Below, in pieces: positions 60,176-64,000 of a stretch of 64,000 bases of DNA; the first letter of the stretch is position 1, and every line of letters starts with the position of its first letter. Position numbers and translations under genes: made by a program. The DNA is from an uncultured Lachnospiraceae bacterium (GTDB lineage: Bacteria > Bacillota > Clostridia > Lachnospirales > Lachnospiraceae). The DNA lies in assembly GCA_947631685.1 (NCBI GenBank), contig CANRMI010000011.1:33757-97756 (forward strand), written 5' to 3'. Below the pieces are notes generated by a model, which saw nothing but the letters and a program-made list of their open reading frames with translations, had not been told where the DNA came from and made no database searches.

Positions 60176-61339
60176 ATGTTTCAATATTACTGTCTGAATC
60201 CTATTTCCAAAGTAGGATTGGCCAATTTTACGGATCGTTACGCCAAAACGGAGACTCTTGAGGAGGCGCAGGGTGTGCTGGTAAGGAGCGCTTCCATGCA
60301 TGAGATGGAACTGCCCGACAGCCTGCTGGCTATCGCGAGAGCGGGAGCGGGCGTCAACAATATTCCCCTGGACCGCTGTGCGGAGCAGGGAATCGTGGTA
60401 TTCAATACGCCCGGTGCCAATGCCAACGGCGTAAAAGAACTGGTGCTCGCCGGTATGCTCTTAGCGGCCAGAGACGTAACGGGCGGTATCGCGTGGGTAA
60501 AGGACAACGCTGCCGATGAGAATATCGCCAAGACCGCTGAGAAAGAAAAGAAGAACTTTGCGGGTACGGAGCTGTCCGGCAAGAAGCTGGGCATCATCGG
60601 ATTGGGCGCTATCGGCGTCAAGGTAGCCAACGCGGCCCGTCATCTGGGTATGGAAGTATACGGCTACGATCCCTATCTGTCCGTGGACGCTGCATGGAAC
60701 CTGAGCCGTGACGTAAAGCATGTGCTGAATGTGGAAGATATTTACAGAGACTGTGATTATATCACCATCCATGTGCCTTTGATGGATGCTACCAAGGGCA
60801 TGATCAACAAAGACGCTATCGCGCAGATGAAAGATGGCGTGATCCTCTTAAATTTCGCAAGGGATCTGCTGGCAGACGAGCAGGCGGTGCTGGATGGCAT
60901 CGCAAGCGGCAAGATCCGCAAATATGTATCCGACTTCCCCAATCCGACCACCGCGGGCAAGGCGGGCTGCATCGTGATTCCGCACTTGGGCGCTTCCACG
61001 GAGGAGTCCGAGGATAACTGCGCGGTTATGGCAGTCAAGGAAATGATGGATTATCTGGAGAACGGCAATATTAAAAACAGCGTCAATTATCCGGCCTGCG
61101 ACATGGGCGTCTGCACACAGGCGGGCAGAGTCGCTATTTTCCATAAAAATGTAGCGAATATGATCACCCAGTTTACCGCCTGCTTCGGAGACAACGGTAT
61201 CAACATCACCGACATGACCAACAAGTCCAGAGGCAATGTGGCATATACCATGCTGGATGTAGAGAGCCCCGCTACGGCGCAGATCGTGGAGAAACTGAGC
61301 GCCATTGACGGCGTATTCCGCGTGCGCGTGGTGAAATAA
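60176..61339 (+). CDS. serA: D-3-phosphoglycerate dehydrogenase
   Basis: First step of serine synthesis. The NAD domain has LGIIGLGAIGVKVANAARHLGMEVYGYDP (near 145); catalytic residues are in FARDLLADEQ and the His of VIPHLGASTEESEDNCA. A C-terminal ACT domain (about 315-387) may bind serine. ATG 60176 is favoured: AGGAG (60163-60167) overlaps the GTG at 60167 and so cannot serve it, but sits at good distance from the ATG. A terminator follows. Confidence 0.93.
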   Translation: MFQYYCLNPISKVGLANFTDRYAKTETLEEAQGVLVRSASMHEMELPDSLLAIARAGAGVNNIPLDRCAEQGIVVFNTPGANANGVKELVLAGMLLAARDVTGGIAWVKDNAADENIAKTAEKEKKNFAGTELSGKKLGIIGLGAIGVKVANAARHLGMEVYGYDPYLSVDAAWNLSRDVKHVLNVEDIYRDCDYITIHVPLMDATKGMINKDAIAQMKDGVILLNFARDLLADEQAVLDGIASGKIRKYVSDFPNPTTAGKAGCIVIPHLGASTEESEDNCAVMAVKEMMDYLENGNIKNSVNYPACDMGVCTQAGRVAIFHKNVANMITQFTACFGDNGINITDMTNKSRGNVAYTMLDVESPATAQIVEKLSAIDGVFRVRVVK

Positions 61340-61375
61340 TTGACTCTTATAGGGTTATACTTTTTTAAAAATGAT

Positions 61376-61410
61376 GACAGCTTCGCTCTTTGAGTGCGAA
61401 GCTGTTATTT
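61376..61410 (+). terminator. Terminator of serC-serA
   Basis: ACAGCTTCGC pairs with GCGAAGCTGT around TCTTTGAGT, followed by T residues. Confidence 0.9.
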
Positions 61411-61484
61411 GTTTTAAGCGCTTTGATTGTTTGAGAGAGTGCAGGACATAGTGTGGAATATGGATGGAGGCGGGAATATAAACC

Positions 61485-62060
61485 ATGGGTTCTTTATTAA
61501 AATCAACAAAAAATACTCGTGCGTTACCTATAGGTACAATGCGGTATGTAAGAAGCGACGCACCGTTAAATTTGACAGAGGAAGAAATTCAATGGTTATT
61601 GGATAATCATATAAGCACATTGGTGGATTTAAGGTCGGATGAGGAAATTGATAAACATCCTTGTGATCTTGCGGGCAGAGACGGATTTCAATATTATCAT
61701 TTACCGGTTACGGGCGGCGGAGATATTCCCAAATCGCGGGAGCATTTGCATATTGTATATTCGCAAATGCTGGATGAACAAATGGGAAAAATCATTGATA
61801 CCATTGTGAAAGCAAAATCAAATGTACTGTATTTTTGCACAGCTGGTAAAGACAGAACAGGTGTCGTATCTGCAGTACTTTTACGGAAACTGGGATATTC
61901 TGATGAAATTATCATTGAGGACTATATGAAATCAAAGGACAATCTAATGGATATGCTTACGGCGTATGTAAAAGAACATCCAGAGGTTGATATTGAAATA
62001 GTGATACCTCACGTTGAAAACATAAGTAGATTGTTAAAACAAATACCGATTGGCCACTGA
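61485..62060 (+). CDS. Protein-tyrosine/serine phosphatase (IphP-like)
   Basis: A 191-residue dual-specificity-type phosphatase. The active loop CTAGKDRTGV (C-x5-R, near 118) is exact; LRSDEEIDKHP supplies the conserved Asp/Arg region and RYVRSDAP the N-terminal block. Similar proteins dephosphorylate Tyr or phosphoinositides. The codon use here is more AT-rich than the upstream serine genes, suggesting an accessory segment. Shine-Dalgarno GGAGG is 13 bases before ATG. Confidence 0.85.
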   Translation: MGSLLKSTKNTRALPIGTMRYVRSDAPLNLTEEEIQWLLDNHISTLVDLRSDEEIDKHPCDLAGRDGFQYYHLPVTGGGDIPKSREHLHIVYSQMLDEQMGKIIDTIVKAKSNVLYFCTAGKDRTGVVSAVLLRKLGYSDEIIIEDYMKSKDNLMDMLTAYVKEHPEVDIEIVIPHVENISRLLKQIPIGH

Positions 62061-62283
62061 GACTATTGAATTACCCCCTCCTTTTTGTGGAACAACTTTA
62101 TTTACAAATAAGGACAAGGTTGCGTTTTTGGTATCAAAAATATACATTGTATGTTTCAGGAACATATGATGAAGCTGAGCGGTGGGGGCAGTATTTTGCC
62201 CGCCTGGGCCGGCCGACTTATGGAATCGCAAAGATCAGGAAATTTTTTACCCAAAAAATCAAGGAAACCCTCCCTCATAATGC

Positions 62284-62306
62284 TATAATAAACATACAAC
62301 GTTGTA
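62284..62306 (+). promoter_or_regulatory. Promoter -10 and palindromic operator of the AraC-GGDEF gene
   Basis: TATAAT (62284-62289) and, 5 bases on, TACAACGTTGTA (62295-62306), a perfect 12-bp palindrome at the start of the transcript. No clear -35. It could be an autoregulatory site. Confidence 0.5.
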
Positions 62307-62319
62307 GGAGGAAGTACCG

Positions 62320-63135
62320 ATGGACAATATCAGCCTGCTTATTTTATGCCTTGAATATATTGAAGTGCATATAAAGGACAATATAACGACTATCGATATC
62401 GCAGATGCCTGTCATTGCTCACGGTCAACACTCGAAAAGATGTTTCGCTATGTGTACAGCATTTCCGTACACGACTATATAATACGACGGCGTATGACAT
62501 TGGCGGCAAAACTTCTGACTAACCAGCCCGACCTATCGATTTTGTCTGTCGCAGTCGAGTATGGATATAACTCGCACGAAGCGTTTACGCGCGCATTTAA
62601 AGAAATATGGAATTGCAATCCGTCAGATTTCCGTAACCGTAAATATGTGGAATTATACCCAAAACTCCGCGAACCTGTAACGAAAGGAGACAATTATATT
62701 ATGGAAAGAAAAAGTTTTGACATAAGCCAGCTCTACGATTTATTTCGCGAGCGCAGGGATTGCTGGTTCGTCTGCTGCGACATTCAAGTACTTACTTCTA
62801 TCAACAATATCTCACGAAAGGCAGGCGACCTAGCCATACTCACTGCGCTTGACCGTATGAACGGTGCGTCAGGTGAAGATGATATTGCGTTTCGAATAGG
62901 CGGTGATGAATTTTGTATTCTTACGAACAGCACTGACAAGAGTTACGCTGATAGTATAGTCAAAGATATACAAAGCCACAACAACGAAGACTTTATTTAT
63001 GATGGAAGAAAAATCCCCCTCAGCCTGCATGTGACGGCCACAACCCTTGACAATTCCTCGCTAAGATACAGTGAACTTTTCACCAAGCTCCATACCGCGA
63101 TCAAAGATGCAAAAGCAGATGCTGATAGTAAATAG
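62320..63135 (+). CDS. AraC-type DNA-binding protein fused to a GGDEF domain
   Basis: A 271-residue fusion. Residues 5-105 form the double helix-turn-helix of AraC/XylS regulators (IADACHCSRSTLEKMFRY; SVAVEYGYNSHEAFTRAFKEIWNCNPSDFR). Residues about 140-265 look like a small GGDEF domain: AILTALDRMN, then IAFRIGGDEFCIL with the GGDEF signature intact. The domain is shorter than in typical cyclases (~170) and may be a sensor or a weak cyclase. GTAGGAGG precedes the ATG. The expected mode is direct coupling of a nucleotide signal to DNA binding, but no experiments are implied. Confidence 0.78.
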   Translation: MDNISLLILCLEYIEVHIKDNITTIDIADACHCSRSTLEKMFRYVYSISVHDYIIRRRMTLAAKLLTNQPDLSILSVAVEYGYNSHEAFTRAFKEIWNCNPSDFRNRKYVELYPKLREPVTKGDNYIMERKSFDISQLYDLFRERRDCWFVCCDIQVLTSINNISRKAGDLAILTALDRMNGASGEDDIAFRIGGDEFCILTNSTDKSYADSIVKDIQSHNNEDFIYDGRKIPLSLHVTATTLDNSSLRYSELFTKLHTAIKDAKADADSK

Positions 63136-63283
63136 ATACTCTTATTTTTATGAGTGTCGGTGTTGTTTTACCATTGTTCTGTGTAATTGGTTTTATTGCA
63201 TTACTTGGTAATGGAATATGGCGAAAAAACGCGCAACTTCCATTTGTTGGGAGGATATGAAAAACTGAATATTGTTTACCTTT

Positions 63284-63326
63284 GGGTAGCGATTATCTTA
63301 ACAGACAATCGGCTACCCTTTTTATT
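63284..63326 (+). terminator. Terminator-like hairpin
   Basis: GGGTAGCGATT (63284-63294) pairs with AATCGGCTACCC (63307-63318) with one bulge, then a T-rich tail. No clear gene ends before it; AraC-GGDEF ends 149 bases upstream. Confidence 0.8.
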
Positions 63327-63379
63327 TTCAGAAACCGCCAAGCACAGAAAAAATAAATTGTAAGCAATTTATTTTAAAA

Positions 63380-63676
63380 GGACAGGACAGCAAAAAGTTG
63401 ACAAGCGTAATCGCAAACAGTGGAAATGCCACACCGCAGACAGCACCGACTGGAACAGCCAAGAGAATGCTAGAATGTGGTGCAGAGATTTAGCTGACAG
63501 AACTGTTAAAGATGTATGCCCTCTTTGCTCCGATCCAAGCCACCTATAAGGAGAGCCGGTCACTCAAAGGACTTGCGAAAATAAGATACGATAAGGAGCA
63601 TAAGGACAGCTTATCCAAGTACCCCGAATTAAGGGAGCTTCAGAACAAGAGCCGACAGTATAACAGGCAATAGAGC
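63380..63676 (+). pseudogene. Remnant of a mobilisation (MobA/MobL-like) protein
   Basis: One frame reads VDKRNRKQWKCHTADSTDWN and MWCRDLADRT, resembling the C-terminal part of MobA/MobL relaxases. A second frame (from about 63493) reads LTELLKMYALFAPIQATYKES and RYDKEHKDSLSKYPELRELQ to a stop at 63676. The switch between frames and the in-frame TAG indicate a frameshifted, decayed gene. The assignment rests on resemblance from memory and is uncertain. Confidence 0.35.
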
Positions 63677-63835
63677 AGGACTAAGCGCAGGGAGGAAGAA
63701 ATTTAATGAAAATCTGATAGAAATATAGGTGTGATTGTGATATTCTGTTCAAGGTACAAATCGGGATTTTTTGGTTGATATTGGGAAACTATAATTTGTT
63801 AGTAAGATTGCTTTGACAACGAAAGGATTGAAAAT

Positions 63836-63955
63836 ATGAAGGGTATCTGGGAAGCGATTGCTTATTTTGTTCTGTATTTTGGATTGACAATGATTTTACA
63901 AGTGCTGTTATCTATAGTATTTTGGTATCAGGTAAATAACTCGCATCTTGAGTAA
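63836..63955 (+). CDS. Possible 39-residue membrane peptide
   Basis: ATG 63836 is preceded by GAAAGG at about 9 bases. The product is one hydrophobic helix (AIAYFVLYFGLTMILQVLLS) with a short polar tail. No homology recognised. It resembles small toxin-type or membrane-accessory peptides, but may be chance in AT-rich DNA. Confidence 0.35.
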   Translation: MKGIWEAIAYFVLYFGLTMILQVLLSIVFWYQVNNSHLE

Positions 63956-64000
63956 ACACCTCTCGGTTGAGATAATTGAAAAAGCTGAAAAAGTTCACAA

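Larger units (their letters stand above)
63139..63835. other. Gene-poor AT-rich tail region
   Basis: No intact gene of normal size. It contains a hairpin (63284-63326), a decayed mobilisation-like gene (63380-63676) and otherwise AT-rich DNA. A 36-codon frame at 63150 has no Shine-Dalgarno. The region seems to be a degraded mobile insertion. Confidence 0.6.

Noticed and set aside
62066..62374. 102-codon plus-strand frame overlapping the AraC-GGDEF start
   Set aside because: It covers the promoter and palindrome of the real gene, has no Shine-Dalgarno, and overlaps it in another frame.
63150..63260. 36-codon hydrophobic frame after the AraC-GGDEF gene
   Set aside because: No ribosome binding site and no supporting signal; likely chance in AT-rich DNA.

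Overview
The window is a chromosomal stretch of an anaerobic, endospore-forming, probably motile Firmicute of the class Clostridia. Gene content and order fit the Lachnospiraceae best: spoIVA, cotJABC and a spoVAF-type germination protein with sporulation-type promoters; class III ribonucleotide reductase; an [FeFe] hydrogenase; a DUF512 radical-SAM protein next to der-plsY-gpsA; AGGAGG-type ribosome binding sites; and a tyrosine T-box. Genus and species cannot be fixed from the sequence alone. No rRNA, tRNA or CRISPR array was found.

Layout. 0-6 kb: end of a sensor kinase, prs (minus strand), and a DUF512-der-plsY-gpsA operon; prs and the operon fire from back-to-back promoters. 6-13 kb: metF, a MoxR/VWA pair, T-box-tyrS, a Cys-rich protein with a 27-bp tandem repeat, and spoIVA behind a sigma-E promoter. 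13-24.7 kb: nucleoside and nucleotide genes (purine nucleoside phosphorylase, cytidine deaminase, an MTA/SAH-type deaminase, RNase H, a YjjG-type phosphatase, nrdDG, dut) mixed with a membrane MutS homologue, a WYL regulator and spoVAF. 24.8-26.3 kb: degV and ppa.

26.4-29.0 kb is an AT-rich accessory patch: a 38-bp perfect palindrome, the stump of a restriction-modification gene, an MNT-HEPN toxin-antitoxin pair and a YjbR-EVE fusion protein. 29-38.5 kb: cotJABC, hydrogenase, gltX, a UvrD-like helicase, DUF1292, a GH13 relative that has lost its catalytic residues, DUF5662 and a Cys/Gly-rich mini-protein. 38.6-39.9 kb: a CheX-like protein carrying four N-terminal repeats that resemble the c-di-GMP-binding MshEN motif, followed by a CheY. 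40-46.3 kb: a cupin regulator plus potABCD, ending in a large GNAT-membrane protein of unknown function. 46.3-61.4 kb: a ThiT-like transporter, a lactonase-fold protein, an orphan gene behind a sigma-D (flagellar) type promoter, aroC, a VanY-type peptidase, tgt-yajC, leuB-ilvD-ilvB, an L,D-transpeptidase and serC-serA. 61.5-64 kb is again AT-rich accessory DNA: a tyrosine phosphatase, an AraC-GGDEF fusion, a decayed mobilisation-like gene and a 39-residue membrane peptide.

The most notable observations are: the MshEN-like repeats on the CheX protein; a hairpin leader shared by prs and ppa (and in weaker form by rnhA); the catalytically dead GH13 protein; the GNAT-membrane protein at the end of the polyamine operon; the sigma-D promoter in front of an unknown gene; and the palindrome at the edge of the defence-like patch.
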